A stretch of 63,921 bases of DNA from the NCBI GenBank assembly GCA_024741835.1, contig JAENRP010000114.1:52386-116306 (forward strand), given 5' to 3'. The position numbers were made by a program, and so were the translations under genes. The notes beneath the pieces were generated by a model that made no database searches, had not been told where the DNA came from, and was given only the letters and a program-made list of their open reading frames with translations. Each line of letters opens with the position of its first letter. Position 1 is the first letter of the stretch. Source of the stretch: Diplocarpon mali (Eukaryota > Ascomycota > Leotiomycetes > Helotiales > Drepanopezizaceae). Of the stretch, positions 34,452 through 46,406 are shown in pieces.

Positions 34452-36820
34452 TTACAAATTCTCCCACTTCTGCCCTGCCAAAGCAACAAGCCGGTTAAAC
34501 AGCTCATCCCGTTCCGGGATGGCAGTCAACCTCCACACATCCCCCGTCCGATCCACCACCTCGACGCTCCCCAGCAGATCTCTCCCACTACTCCAATCAG
34601 CCGCCATCTCCGCCGGCTCACTCATAAACGCCGTGGCGCGCTTCAGCTGCTTGATGCCGTTGATGTCGATTTCCACCTCTGTCTTCAGGCTCAAGCTACC
34701 CTGCTCCGTATGCCCCGAGCTTGCGCGAGGATCTTGGGTCGTGTATATCAACCTGGGCTCTGGGCCTTGCGTGATATATAGCCAGCCCTGCTTCCCGTCC
34801 AAGCGGGCCTTGAAATGGCTCGGTCCGGCGTGGATGATATTCTCCGGTTTGGGGAGGACGCCGAGGTGGCCTTTTGCTTTGGATGAGCCGGCGGCGGCGC
34901 GGACGTGGTCGAGCGCTAGCTTGGCCTCCACGGCAGACTTGGTGTTGCTCTTGAAGAAGCGAGTAATTTTGGAGAAGCGTTTATGTTTTGGCTCGGGTGC
35001 CTGTTGTTCCTGGTGAGTGGGTGAACCTTGGATGGCGAGGAGCTTTTCAGTTGAGGAGGCTGAGATGGGAATCTCATCAACGTCGAGATCTCTGTGCTGA
35101 TCTGCATCCTCGGGGGTTGAGGTTGGGACCGGTGGGAGGGGGCTGTTGTGCACCTCTCCGATTCGGAGGAGTGTGAGCGTGAGTTGGCTGTTGGTTGGGA
35201 CTCCACGGAGGATGTTACTGACCCGATTAGCAACCGCTGACACCTTGAATTAGTCACTTACTTTTTCGGCTGCAGAAGCTCAGCCCATACAGGATATTTT
35301 TGGTTGAGCCAACGCAAACTAGGAGTCAACAGAGGGTCACCAAAAATACCAAAGCCTACCACCAACCCAGCGCCTTTGTAGGCCATGTAGCTACTGATTA
35401 TGAAAGAGCTCAGGAAGAGGGGGAGAACGACTGCATCGATTCTAAGATAGGAGTATCTTGAAAATGGTGGGATCGGAGAAATTGCGCTGTCGATGTTAGC
35501 GAGGCCTCCTGATGGTGTCAACACCTACTTGGCAAACCTTTCCCAATTGTCAACAATCTCGCCCACGACATGGGGAGCAGTCTTCATAAGCTTAGCCAGC
35601 TTCTCCGGGTTTGCCTTGTCCCATAGAATTTTTTCCATGGGTTGCTGCGTCTGATCATCCTTCTCGGTCGCATGCCCGTCGGTGGTTCCCTTCGCCTTGA
35701 CAGCCTTGACCCCTTTCCTCACAGGTTTTGGGACTTTTCCTTCGAGAGGATCACCATCATGCTTCTCGTTCTCGTGCATGCCCACTGCTCTCTGCACGAG
35801 ATGGCGAAGGTTATCTACAAAGTTGGCAGCTTCCTCTTCAATTGCTTCGCCTTGTTGCTTCTCGGGTGCGCCCGTCAGACTGTCACAGGTTCCTAGTCGA
35901 CCCGAGGCAGGATTCTGTAATCCCCCAGTGCTGATGTTGACGAGTGCGCGAGGTGCGGCTGGGAACAGGGTGTCGCGCGAGGTCTCCGAGGATACCAGAA
36001 GGATGACCATTCCGAGGGCCAGGGGGACGAGCAGATCTAGGAACCACGCTCCAAAATAGACCTTTCATTCTATCAGTCGAGATATATTCCAATAGGCCGC
36101 GCGATCTTACCGCGCAGAAAGCTGAAGTCCGCTTCGTTTCTTTCCACGACCGAAGTCTCGAGATTTGCTTGCCCAAACTCGCCAAGCCCAAGAAGATGCT
36201 CAAATAGAAGCGTTGTAGATGCAAGGCGATTTTGTCACTCGCGTACTCGTCATCCCAGGCCTCGTTCAGATCAAGTCCTCTGGCCACAGCCGGCGACACA
36301 CTTCTCACCGAGAAAACATCCTGCGCGATCCGTTCAGCCCAAGGCAGGGCAACTGTGCGTGGACTCATACCTTGTTAAACCGCCTGATCATAGCAAACAG
36401 CCGCGCGTTAGACAAGCCAGCAATCAGCGGGTCTGGAATCTTCGCATTGGGTTTGTGCCATCCGATGTCCCTCACCACAGCACTGCTTGACTCGTCATCG
36501 CTGCGGTACTTTACAGCTCCTTGGACTGTTGGATCCTGAGCCAGCTCATGAGCATCGGCTGTGAAATGCTTGGTGATTGCATCTGCACGCTCCTGCAGGA
36601 CCGGAACCGGATTAAGGTTGCCAAACGAATGCTGGATATTCTGTGCTGAGAATAATGGCGCCGAATCTTGAGTATCTCCCAATGCCTTGGGAGACTGCTC
36701 TCCTAGCTCCAGACTATGAATTGAGTCGCGGCTGTTCTCGACTTCTTGCTGAGTATATCTTGGCTCCTCGTGCTTTGGAGCCATTAGCCCATACGTATCA
36801 ACATCTCGGTTTGTCGACAT
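34452..36820 (-). CDS. DUF3292-family membrane protein
   Basis: Five exons on the minus strand: 36820-36371, 36320-36111, 36061-35529, 35486-35262, 35217-34452. The introns are very short (50, 49, 42 and 44 nt), each with GT-AG ends and matching phases. The 727-residue product starts MSTNRDVDTYGLMAPK. Recognisable family segments are GWHKPNAKIPDPLIAGLSNA then RLFAMIRRFNK, RFYLSIFLGLASLGKQI, RSWKETKRTSAFCAVYFGAW, FLDLLVPLALGMVILLV (membrane), ERFANAISPIPPF, and NILRGVPTNSQLTLTLLRIG. Hydrophobic stretches at the exon 2/3 joint and in exon 4 (VVLPLFLSSFIISSYMAYKG) suggest integral membrane placement. A PH/GRAM-like C-terminal part (GWLYITQGPEPRLIYTTQDP) follows. The molecular function is unknown. 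The divergent neighbour is the small GPI-type protein. Confidence 0.85.
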
Positions 36821-37518
36821 CGTGCTTCGCTAATGCAATGTCAGGTTACCTCGGGAGAAGAGTCTCGCAAGTCGGTATATAACATCAGGTTTGAAAGTGA
36901 TCACGTCATTGTTTGCGATGCTCCCTCATCCCACATCAGAAAGGAGTATTGTGGCTGTTCTCGTGTAACTCGTAACCTGACGCATTGTACCTTCCGCGAT
37001 CAAGATTGAAAGTCAAGACGCCCAAGAGTGATTTCAAAGACGACGGAGCTTCTCCTCCGGGGACTTCAAGCCTGGCGAAGACTATTTAGCCAGATTTGCC
37101 GTCCAGGCAATCAACAATACCCGCTAGTCGGCATGGGTTCATGACGGCGCCTCTGGAACCAGTTTTGAAGTCGACGCAGCAGACGGCGACTCGCATAGGA
37201 AGATGCGGACATGCATATTCTCCGGGAGTGCTGAGGAGCGTTGGAGATAATGGCGCACGTCGATGACCGCGTGTTTGGCGACCAAACAGCTGAGCACCGA
37301 ATGCCCGTGCAGGCAGCCATCCAGCTTTGCATCGTGAGACCTGGTTGCACTGGGGCTGAGCCTGCAACGGGTCGCCGTGGCTTGCCGTTTGCTACGGAGG
37401 TTAAATATCATGAAGCTCAGTCGGTGAAGAGAATCATCAAAGACAAAGCCAAAGCCAAGGCCAGAGCAGAGCAGGGCCACGCAAATCACCATCATACGCA
37501 ATACCAACCACGCTTAGC
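36821..37518. promoter_or_regulatory. Divergent intergenic region between DUF3292 and GPI-type genes
   Basis: About 700 bp between two start codons on opposite strands. The open frames at 37086-37507 overlap in conflicting phases with no domain and are taken as chance. Just before 37519 there is an AAGCC/AAGGCC-repeating purine-rich leader and a CACC-rich segment, as in fungal 5' leaders. Confidence 0.4.
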
Positions 37519-37845
37519 ATGCAATTCTCTATTCTCCCTCTCGCTCTGCTGGTCTCAGCCAGCAGCGCCTCTCTCACCTCGTCGCTCGCCAATGTCGTCG
37601 AGTCGAGAGCCAGCGACCGAGCCTCCTCCTTCGCCGCCACGTATACAGGCATCGGTGCCGGCGTCGTCTCGTCCGTCGTCCAGAGTCCCTCTGCTGCACT
37701 CTCAGCGGCGTCCAAGGTCTCGAGCGCTGTGTCGGGGGCGACGAGCAGTGCTGCGGCAAACTCGATGTCGAACCCGACCTCTAACCGGTTGGCGCAGGCT
37801 GGATTGGGGGCTGTGGTTGTGGCCGGGATCTGGGTAGGCATCTAG
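37519..37845 (+). CDS. Small secreted, probably GPI-anchored Ser/Ala-rich protein
   Basis: An intronless gene of 108 residues. MQFSILPLALLVSASSA is a typical signal peptide. The mature part is rich in Ser and Ala, and the C-terminus ends in a hydrophobic tail (QAGLGAVVVAGIWVGI) after small residues (SNPTSN), the layout of a GPI anchor signal. The family was not recognised. The product is expected at the cell surface or wall. The ATG follows a CACGCTTAGC leader and is the only start consistent with the signal peptide. The reverse-strand frame of 134 codons over the same DNA is an antisense shadow. Confidence 0.7.
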   Translation: MQFSILPLALLVSASSASLTSSLANVVESRASDRASSFAATYTGIGAGVVSSVVQSPSAALSAASKVSSAVSGATSSAAANSMSNPTSNRLAQAGLGAVVVAGIWVGI

Positions 37846-38308
37846 GTCTTGGTGTGAGAGATTAGGGTGAGCAAAGAAGTGAGCTGGTGAATGGGTGGAA
37901 GGACAATGATCACGGATTTGTGGTTGGAAGCAGGGCATCAGAGGGGATGTATGTCGACTCATATGTTCAATAGAATAGCGAGACCGCTCTCGCGACGAAG
38001 AACTAGGGTCACGTGTGAGAACTATGATCACGTGTGATGTATAGAACTTCCTCCATTGGAAGAGGTCTACCTCAGCTTCTCGTCATATATTCTGAACCCC
38101 GCACTGCAGACGTCGATTCTAGAGAACAGTCCTTCAGCCACTCTGTGTGAGGTGACGTCGACGTCGACCTGGTCAGGTGATGATCGCTAAGCAGCCGCTG
38201 CAATTGGCCCTTCCCGTGGTACAAAAACAAACAGCCAACATACAAGGACCTCTCTGCCACTTCCAACACTCTCCGATGCCAATCCACGAACTCATCGCAA
38301 CATCAAAA
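37846..38308. promoter_or_regulatory. Intergenic region with two CACGTG sites
   Basis: Holds GGTCACGTGTGAG (about 38009) and GATCACGTGTGATG (about 38027), two E-boxes 18 bp apart upstream of the DUF2231 gene. The plus-strand frame here runs into the gene's first exon, but its upstream ATGs give an unlikely N-terminus. Confidence 0.45.
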
Positions 38309-38981
38309 ATGCCGTCCATCATCGACGTCGGAACTGGCAAAGTCGGCTCCAACAGGTAAACAAACCCACCCCCCTTTTTAACCGCATCCAATTCTAATAA
38401 AACCACCCAGCCACCCCCTCCACCCGGCGACCGTTCACCTCCCCATCGCATTCCTCTTCGCCGCCTCCCTCCTCGACATCATCGCCTTCGGCAGCCTTCA
38501 CTCCCCCCTCCTCGTCATCTGCCTCCGCAACGCCCTCGGCTTCCTGTTCCCGGCAGCAACGCCAGCAGCAGTCATCTACCACCTCTCCCTCTTCAGCTAC
38601 GCCAGCACCGTCGCCGGTATCCTCGCCGCTCTCCCGGCTATCTCCTCCGGACTCTTTGAGCTCTCAGCCATGGTTTCCGCTCGCGGTCTCGACCTCGCTG
38701 ACCCCGTGGTCAAGACTACCCTGATCCACGCCGGCGTGAACGATGCCGCCGTCTTGGGCGCGGTGTACAACGCGGTGAGTCAGTGGGGAGATGGCTTTGC
38801 GCCGAGCGGGGGAAATGCCTTTGTGAGCTTGGGGATCCTAGGGGGTGTGGGTTATGCGGCTTTTCTGGGGGGCGGGTTGGTCTATGAGCACGGTGTTGGT
38901 GTTCAGAGGATGGGGAGAGGTAAGGAGGAGAAGGAGCAGAAACAGGCGGTGGAGAGAAGCAAAGCGGGTAAGGAGCTGTGA
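38309..38981 (+). CDS. DUF2231-domain integral membrane protein
   Basis: Two exons (38309-38355, 38411-38981) around a 55-nt intron give 205 residues. The join restores SNSHPLHPATVHLPIAFLF, the hallmark His-Pro-rich opening of the DUF2231 family, with His residues in the first membrane segment. Further hydrophobic segments are about residues 25-45, 70-95 (STVAGILAALPAISSGLFEL) and 160-185 (GILGGVGYAAFLGGGLVYEH), so three or four membrane passes. The tail is charged (KEEKEQKQAVERSK). Start choice: ATG at 38309 lies in CAAAAATG; an in-frame ATG at 38276 is possible. The function is unknown. Bacterial relatives are suggested to bind haem through the His residues, which is not shown here. Confidence 0.8.
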
Positions 38982-40598
38982 TCTGGGGGAAGCTGGCTAC
39001 GGCGCTGGCAGTATTCGTCAAGATGCGCTGAGACTTGCTTGTTTTCGTATAACACAACTAACAGGGCCTTTTAGACTGCTGGTGGGTCTCTGTTAAACTC
39101 GAGTCACGCAAATGCAGCCGCGATTTCTCGAATCCGAGGGTGCTACTGGCGTGTGGAAGTGATGACCGGTAATGATAATTAAAACTTCAAGTGCATCTTA
39201 CACGCTTTCTCGCAGCAACTCAAGTACCTCCTTAGCAGCAGACAGAAATCTCAAGTAGAGGAACCGTATGTAGTAATATAAGACCGTTGCGGAGTCAGGA
39301 GATATCAGCTCCGAGGACCTGCCGAAGTAACTAGGTCGCGAAGTGACCCACGGAGCCTCCTTACTGAGGGAGCTCGGCACACACTTGGATAAGACTTTAC
39401 CAGCTTCTACCCACTAGACGGAGAATCTCCCTGATTTCAGCACGAGAAATACCCAGCGCAATCACGCTTCTTGCCTAACCAGAGGCTGAGACGCTTGATC
39501 GCAGAAGCTTCTCGGTAGCGATTCAAAATAGCTCGCTTGAAAGTTGACGAAACAGCTTAAGCGAAGAGACAGAGCCCCCAGAGGCTCAACGGAAGCGAGA
39601 AGATATGGATCAAATGCCTGGTAGATTCATCCGGCAGAAATACTCCTCGATCTATCCGTAAGAGCTGAAGGTCCTGTTGTTCTTGTTTGCGGTTCGGATT
39701 GCTCGAATGCGCTTTTGTACGAATCGTTGTTTGCCCGTGCTTGAGTGCCGCGTTACGCTTCTGTCCTGCAGATGGCAACGCCAGGGGCGGGGTGTCAAGG
39801 TCACGATCGTGGTGTGTGGAGTTATTCCACGTTTGGAATTGTTGTTGGCTTCTGAGTGGAGGGTAGAGAGGGTGCTTGTGAGTAGTTGGCTTGCTATACT
39901 ACGGCATCTCATTTTCTTCTTTTCTTTTCTCTCTTTTTATCCCCCCCCTCCATCGAAAGGCACAGAGGACGGGTCCTGGTGTCGGGACAACGTAGCGTTA
40001 CGGCTTGGTGCCCGGCACGGCTTTGACCCTCGATGGGCTCTTCTCAGCCTGGCCTCGTGGTGCGTGAGCTGCTTGCGATCTGCGTCGACGGGTACGAGCA
40101 CCTGCTTGCTTGCGTGCTCGCCGACCTCCTGCGTCGAGGAGCTCGCGAAACGCCCATGTGTATAGCAAGGGTGCTAGGAGCTGGGGTCGGGTTTGCCTTG
40201 ACCAGAGCAGCTCGGGGGCTGGGTTGCGTTGGGGTAGGCTGACTTGCGACATCTGTGGACTCGCTTCCTCTGGTAGCTTTGAGGGAGTGATATCGCGGCT
40301 CTGGAGATCCGCGGCTCGGGTGTATCTGAGCTGGAAGACGTGTTCGGTTTCCGATCGTCACGTATGAGGTCGTGAGAGGCTTGGACAAGAGATAGTGGCC
40401 TAAGCGAGGGCTCGCTTAGGACGTGTTTACCATAGCCGCAGGAAGCAATCTAGGTCTGGAGTGTCCGCTACACGATCTGGAAGGCGATCAACCCAAGATC
40501 AAAGATAGATACATAGAAAGATACATAGAAGTGACGTCGAGACTGCAGCAATGCTCGTTCCCGACCGGAGCCCAACCCCCGCCCCGCGCCGCCCTCAC
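38982..40598. other. Intergenic region
   Basis: Convergent space between the DUF2231 gene (plus) and the glycosyltransferase-like gene (minus). A 162-codon plus frame (39677-40165) and others overlap it, with Cys- and Arg-rich, unfamiliar translations. They are probably chance frames in GC-rich DNA. No repeat was noticed. Confidence 0.4.
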
Positions 40599-42245
40599 TC
40601 ACGTGTACGTCATATTCCACTCCCCCGCTCGCTGTGCTTCGGGTATGACCTCGTCCTTCAGGCCCGACGCTCCCGAGACCGTCATGGCGACGGGCGCCCT
40701 CCGCAGGAACGAGCCCAGCACGCCGCGCGGGATCATCGCGATGAACTTGGGGCGGAAGAAGAGGAAGAAGACCCTGTACTCCCTCATGAACCCGACGAGC
40801 AGGTCCTGCAACGATTCCTCCAGGATCATGTACGGGAACCTCTCCGAGATGACGTCCAGGTCGGCGGGGATGCGGTTGTAAGCCGCGCCTGCGAAGGGGG
40901 GAGGGCTCTGGTTAGCCGACGTGGATGGGGAGGATCAGCGCAACTCACCGAGGCCAGAGTCGACGAGAGTCTCCTGCATGTCGAGGATCCGGTACTTCGT
41001 GTAGAGCGAGGAGTTCGTCGACGCCTGCTCCATCTTCCGGCCGGCGACGTGGATCTTGTACAGGACGATCTCGAATATATCCGCCGGCGCATCGAGCAGG
41101 CGGGTGAAGAAGTCGGCACCGGGCGCGTACCGCGAAGGGCTGGTGACCATGTCTGTCACGATCGGCTTCTCCAGGATCCAGGTATAGCTACGAGACTTCG
41201 ATCAGCATTGCGTGTAATCCGAGATCCAGGCGCTGCGAAGGGGGGGGAGGGGGTCCTATGCTGCTTACCCGTCCCAGAAGCTGAGGCCCGGTCCAAAGTT
41301 CTGCATCGTTCGCCCAAGCACGTGAGCGCCGGCCTCGTTGATCTGGGCTATCCAGTCGTTCCTCCGCGGGCTTCCTTTCACCGCCAGCTCCTTCCAGATG
41401 ACGGGTCTCTTGGACCACTCGCGCACCATCTCCCTGAACTCCAGAGGTCGGATGACCAGGCCCTCCGAGTCGAGTATGATCGCGTAGTCGTAGTCGAGAT
41501 ATGCCGCGGCCGCGAGCTTCTTCACGGACTGATACTTGTATTTCCCATACTTGCTGACGAGCCCGCTCGTATCTTGCGGCAGGGTGAGTTCCTGGATCGA
41601 GGGTGGGACTATGTCGTACAGGTTGTGGAGGGTGAGTGTCGGTGGGTAGGTCAGCCTGGCCGAGCGGGTTGTGTTGTAGTTGAGGTAGTTGGATGTGCAG
41701 GACTTGTTCTGTGCCGAGTCGTCCATCGAAGCTTGGAGAGCAGATACTTCGGCCTCTGAGCTCAGGATCACATCTACGTTGATGGCCGAGATGTCGGTTA
41801 CCAGACACGCCATGGAGTGCAGCATCTCGAGGAGTTCGGGAAAGTGTGGACCCTGATATCGGTTAGCACACTGGACGGATACTGAATGGCATGGGGAACA
41901 TGCAAAGGAGGGGATGATGATCTGGAGCTTCATCTCGTCAGAGGTCGACGTGGTGCTGACGGGGTCGGGGCTTGACTCGAGTCCATCTCGTAACGTGGAG
42001 ACGGAGAAGATCACCGAGCAGAGACTGATGGTCATCAAAAATGCGAGAATCACCAGCATGCAGAGCCTCTTCTTGACGTCCAGAAGCTGCTCGGGATCGA
42101 AGCCCTCATTCCTCTCTGCTCGCAATGCTTTCTCGTCGTCACCGGCTTCGTCGCCCGGCAGAAGTCTTTCACTACATGCCTCTTGGTGACGGGTGTTTTC
42201 CCTCCCCGGGTTCGTGCACGGCAACTGCGCCAGAAACGACTTCAT
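40599..42245 (-). CDS. Type II membrane glycosyltransferase-like protein
   Basis: Three exons (42245-41269, 41187-40949, 40888-40599), introns 81 and 60 nt, phases consistent, 501 residues starting MKSFLAQLPCTNPGREN. A single membrane anchor, about residues 60-83 (LCMLVILAFLMTISLCSVIF), follows a charged cytosolic tail, the topology of Golgi glycosyltransferases. The lumenal part has KLAAAAYLDYDYAIILDSEG, then LVIRPLEFREMV. The segment AIILDSE sits where GT-A enzymes carry a DxD metal site, here as DSE. FGPGLSFWDGYTWILEKPIV spans the first splice. NKSC and NYNTT are possible N-glycosylation sites. The exact family was not identified, and the substrate cannot be inferred. Fungal cell-wall or glycoprotein modification is a guess. 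Confidence 0.7.
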
Positions 42246-43302
42246 GGTGGGAAGTATAGGATATCGAAAGCCAGGAACTGATTTATGACGCGTTGGAGGG
42301 AAGGGAGGTCCAGAAGTTCAGAACTCGCGCCTCGGGGCATCCGGTTTGCCATACATGCCGCCTCCTGGTACCGTGATACATCTGACCGACTCCTCCTTGC
42401 ACCACCCGATCCATGAGACATAAGGGATATACTTCAAGTGTCTGACATCACTGGTTCTTTTTTCCGAGGGGGTTTCTCTTTTCCAGCCACGACGCCTCAA
42501 GCCTCCACTAGCCTGAAAAACGGTCTGGTTAGCCTGCAAATGCTTCGAAGTACATATTACAGCCCCAAAAAGTGGCCATCTTGGATCCACAGGTACTCGG
42601 ATCTTGGTTCAAGTGCAAGTTAGCCCCCCGCTGTAGGCAAGCAAAGCGGAAGCATGTCTAGTTGCGCGTGCCACTGAACCTGAACTCGTTTTGGCTGTTG
42701 AACGACCAGTTTTGAATGAATGGTTGGCAAGCTACTGCGGATCCGTAGCTTCACTGCATCGTGGCATTCGGCCATGGGCATCGTCTGAAGTCCGGCTCTC
42801 CTTGAATCTTTTCTATACCAAAGCAAACGTATCACGTCCCGTCCCCAACGAAAAAAAATCTACGCTCGCAGGGGCCGTCGTCCAAGGAAGCGCGGGAGAG
42901 ATGCATTGTCTTCCCTCTGCCAGCCGACTCTCACATCACATCTCCAAGTGTTGCAGAGATGGGCCGTTCGGTCGAGCGTCAACGTGCGTGTCCTGCCGGG
43001 CACGTCTTGATTTGAGGAAAACGTGAATGCGGTGAATGATGTTCCCGCATGGTCGAAGCGGATGGTTTTCATAGGCCATGTCATATCTAACATGCGCCTA
43101 CGTTTTTATGCCAGTTGTGGCTGTCAAGTCATTGAAATCATGTATTCCGACATTCGCTCAAGACTTCTGGAGAACATAGAGCGTTGAATTCCAAGCGGCT
43201 AGCTGGAAGCCACAGCCGCGCGCAGCTCCTGCAAGGGCAACGTGCCGGCCACTCCACGTATGTATCCCTTCGCGAGAGCCTGACCGGCTTTTTGAGCCTC
43301 CC
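42246..43302. other. Upstream region of the glycosyltransferase-like gene
   Basis: No supported gene. Short frames at 42318-42590 and 42691-43026 lack domains. It probably contains the promoter of the minus-strand gene that starts at 42245. Confidence 0.4.
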
Positions 43303-44513
43303 TCATCTGCGGACGTTGTCATGAAATATTTCCTTGTAGATGCAGAGCTGCCGTCGGAGAAAAGCGGCGGCGAGAAACATCCCTACATGGCCAGAGACCA
43401 TGTGAAAAGACCCAGAGTCGCAGCCTATCAAGAGGAGCGAGTAGCTTGCGCTCAGCTGGTTCCGCCGACAATCGAGGAATGTGGCTTGAAACTTATGATT
43501 CACATCATCTGGGTAGGAAAACCCCTTGGATCGGCTGCGACATACCGCCCTTCGTCCAGCCAGAGAGGAATTCTTGCCGCGGCTCCGGACATCGTCGAGA
43601 TGCTTCACTTCCCCGTGCAGGATGAGCCCAGCTCGAGGGAATTGTCCTCGCTGATGTCCGCGGAGGCGTAGCAGAATGGCAGAACACTCCGCCGGCTGGC
43701 CGTCGATGTGCTGCGTCTTGAGAAGCAAGAGATGTACCGGACTCCCCCCTGGATACTCTTCGGCCACCGCGATATCATCCCACTCGAGAATAGACGGGGA
43801 TCCGCGGGAGTCAAGGCCAGCTTGGACGGAATCCGTGTTCTTGTCGTTCTCGTTGCTGATACTCTCATCCCACAGCGATCGATGGACGAGTGGCCCTTGC
43901 AGCCTCGCTCGTCCGCCGTGGAGCTCGCCGACGGGGTCCCCGCCGCGGAGGTTTGGAACATCGTGTACGTTCATGTAGATTATTGTTGACACCAGAGACC
44001 ATGAATCTCGACAACACGCGTGATTCTTCACTGCGTACGAGAGGCGAGACCGGATCTGGTTGACGGACAACGTGCTCAGGGTGCCCGAGGGCTTCCCCCG
44101 TCTCTCAAGAACATTCACAGTCTCTCTCTCGCCCTGGCTTTCTCAGATGCCGATGCCAAAGAACAGGCGCAGAAGGGAGAGGTTGCGTGGCTTGCAACTG
44201 GCACAAGGAGGAGACCAAACTCATCCTCCTCCCCCCGAATTCTGCAGCGTCTGGCGCAGAACCAGGCTCGTGATTTTCCGAACCTCGTTGTCGAGAATGA
44301 GAAGCCCAGTCGCATACGTGAAGGCCAGCTTCGTGACGAGGTCCCGATAAGGAGAAATTCCAAGGTAGATGTCGAATCGTAGGAATTCTCGCTTGAGACT
44401 TGAGACTTGTCACTGGGTCCTCGCTCTGATCCGTCAACCTCTCCCTCACGACTCCATGAAATTCCGCCTCGAATAGAAGAGCGCAAACCGCCGGTGCCGA
44501 ATCTACGCATCAA
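43303..44513. other. Ambiguous coding region with register-aligned antisense ORFs
   Basis: A 271-codon minus frame (44118-43303) lies in exact codon register with a plus-strand series (43321-43671, 43708-43989, 44020-44382) broken by only a few stops. One may be an antisense shadow of the other. Separately, minus 44395-44225 reads RFDIYLGISPYRDLVTKLAF then TYATGLLILDNEVRKITSLV, a convincing protein segment ending at TGA, directly preceded by an in-frame TGA and so perhaps an internal exon or pseudogene piece. No family was recognised, and I do not commit to a gene model. Confidence 0.3.
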
Positions 44514-45162
44514 AGCACGCTAATCACTATTTGGTGCAGGGTAGATAGTTGCAGGTATCAATGAATGAGTATAAGTAGCCCGGATTCGCTCTGATCTTTC
44601 ATCGTGGCTTGTGGAATGGTTGGCCGACCTTTGTCACTGACCCGTCTGACCATATTTCGCAGAGCTTGGTCTTGGGAGACAGAGTATATGAGAGGGTAGT
44701 GAGCTCGAGCTCACACGACCAAAGTCAGTAGAGTTATCGACAGACCGTAAGAGACAATTGCAGCTTGCGTTTGTGCGTCAACGACATGCATCTGAATCGA
44801 TTCTCACACGGAAGACGAAAGATTGGCATGGCATAGCTCCGGATTGCTGGAGTCTACTCGATCCAGGCCTCAGCATCCGACGAGGCTTGCCTGCGAAGGT
44901 ACGTGAGGTTGCCACGAGTAGTCGCCGGTACATGTGGCTCATGATATATGGGTGGAAACGCATAGCAAGGCCAGCCAAGAGTGAAACGACAGAAGGAGTT
45001 CACTGAAGCAGAACATCCTACCATCATATGGTCCAAAATCACTTGTCAGATGAAGAGTCCGGGGCTGAACATCACAAACTGGTGTTCTCTGCATTGAAAG
45101 TCGAGATGTTCTCCTAAACGCCATGCTCCCCTGTGTATTATCTCCCATACCGTGCCTCAAAC
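44514..45162. other. Intergenic region
   Basis: Downstream flank of the MTP18 gene. Short overlapping frames lie on both strands at 44758-45160 without domains. No repeat was seen. Confidence 0.4.
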
Positions 45163-46112
45163 CTACAGCTCCTTTTCCTTGTTCTTGTTCGGCTCCGGAT
45201 TCTTCCTCCTCGACGTCGCCGTCTCAGTTCGCTGCTCAAGCTTACCTTCTCGCCCAGTGGAAGGAGCATCCCCAACCGCTTGCTTCCCCCCAAACGCTGA
45301 GAATCCCGTATGGAAGAGCCATTCGACTGCCTCCTCGACCGGCTTATCGAACATAAACGGCAAAGCTGGGACAGCCGCCAAACCCAGGCCGATCGGACCA
45401 TATGTCCTGAGTCTGACGTTCTTGGAATTCTTCAGCGCTCTGCCTGAATATCGGACGATAGAGTGGATCGTGAAGGCTGGAAGACCCATCGATGCAATGC
45501 CTTGGAAAATGGCCCGCTGCGCCATCACCGTGCGGTAATCCTCGAGCGGCGTGATTTTCTTTGGCGCCAAGTCGACGCCGACATCTGCTGCGACAGCCTT
45601 GAGGCCGGTCTGGGCGTCATTGTACCTTTCTGTCGCGGCTTCTCGCGGGAGTTCTGGGTGCAGTATCTTTTGATTGCTGCAATATGCCTTGTATCCTTCA
45701 TGCGCGACGTCTCCCACGAGGTACGCCCACGAGATTCCGTATGCGGCTCGTACGAGGTTTGGGTGTGCGACTGGGCGAAAGGACTCTCCGATATCTGAGG
45801 TATATGCAACGTATCTCTGCGCAGACAGGAGGGCCGTCCGTATACGGGTTACGTAGGCAGCATATCGGATGTTACTCTCTGTTGATTGGGGGGCGCTGGG
45901 AAGTGTAAGTACAATGATTTCTGGAACTTTCGACTGCTGGATTCTTAAAGAGCCGCGACTGACGTTCCATCATATAATTCGTCGTAGAAGTTCTCGTCAC
46001 TCTCCGATTTGTCGATAATCTTCTGGAACGAGGCGGGGAGCTTCTCTCTGGGTGGAAGACCACCGGGAGGGGGACCTCTTGCATCTGACTGATCCGAGTC
46101 CTTTCCAGACAT
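45163..46112 (-). CDS. MTP18: Mitochondrial fission process protein 1 (MTP18 family)
   Basis: Two exons (46112-45964, 45895-45163) around a 68-nt intron give 293 residues. The start MSGKDSDQSDARGPPPGGLP leads into a short disordered N-terminus and FYDELYDG. After the join come ESNIRYAAYVTRIRTALLSA, QRYVAYTSDIGESFRPVAHP and LVRAAYGISWAYLVGDVAHE, the diagnostic MTP18 blocks. Later TYGPIGLGLAAVPALPFMFD and EEAVEWLFHTGF are the conserved C-terminal membrane segment. The family resides in the mitochondrial inner membrane and in animals is tied to fission and inner-membrane integrity. The C-terminal tail is charged. The donor site GTCAGT is weak but both phase and homology require it. It is transcribed divergently from ATP19. 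Confidence 0.9.
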
Positions 46113-46406
46113 CCTGAAAATATCCGCAGACGGGTGATGGCTACCGCTCGATGATAATCGAGGACTGAGCAGAAAAGAATAATCGAGTAATGTCACGATC
46201 TCGGCTTGTCGAGGGCATCTTGGGTCACTGAGTATCTAGCTCTGGGGACCTACGTAACGAGCGCGGGGAGACGCGCTTACTAAACCCGCGCCCAGCCTTC
46301 GAAGCTCCACCAGTCCGGTTGAAGCCATCCAAAAGCTTCGAAGTTCAAAATCAACCATCCAATTCAGCCCTTCTCTTCTGCACATTCCAAGCTTCATACA
46401 GCCAAG
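46113..46406. promoter_or_regulatory. Divergent promoter MTP18/ATP19
   Basis: Only 294 bp separate the two start codons. The palindrome CTTCGAAG occurs twice (46297-46304 and 46336-46343), 39 bp apart, and may be a shared binding site. Both products are mitochondrial inner-membrane proteins, so co-regulation is plausible. Confidence 0.5.

Noticed and set aside
39677..40165. 162-codon plus-strand ORF
   Set aside because: Cys/Arg-rich translation without domain, overlapped by equally long frames on the other strand.
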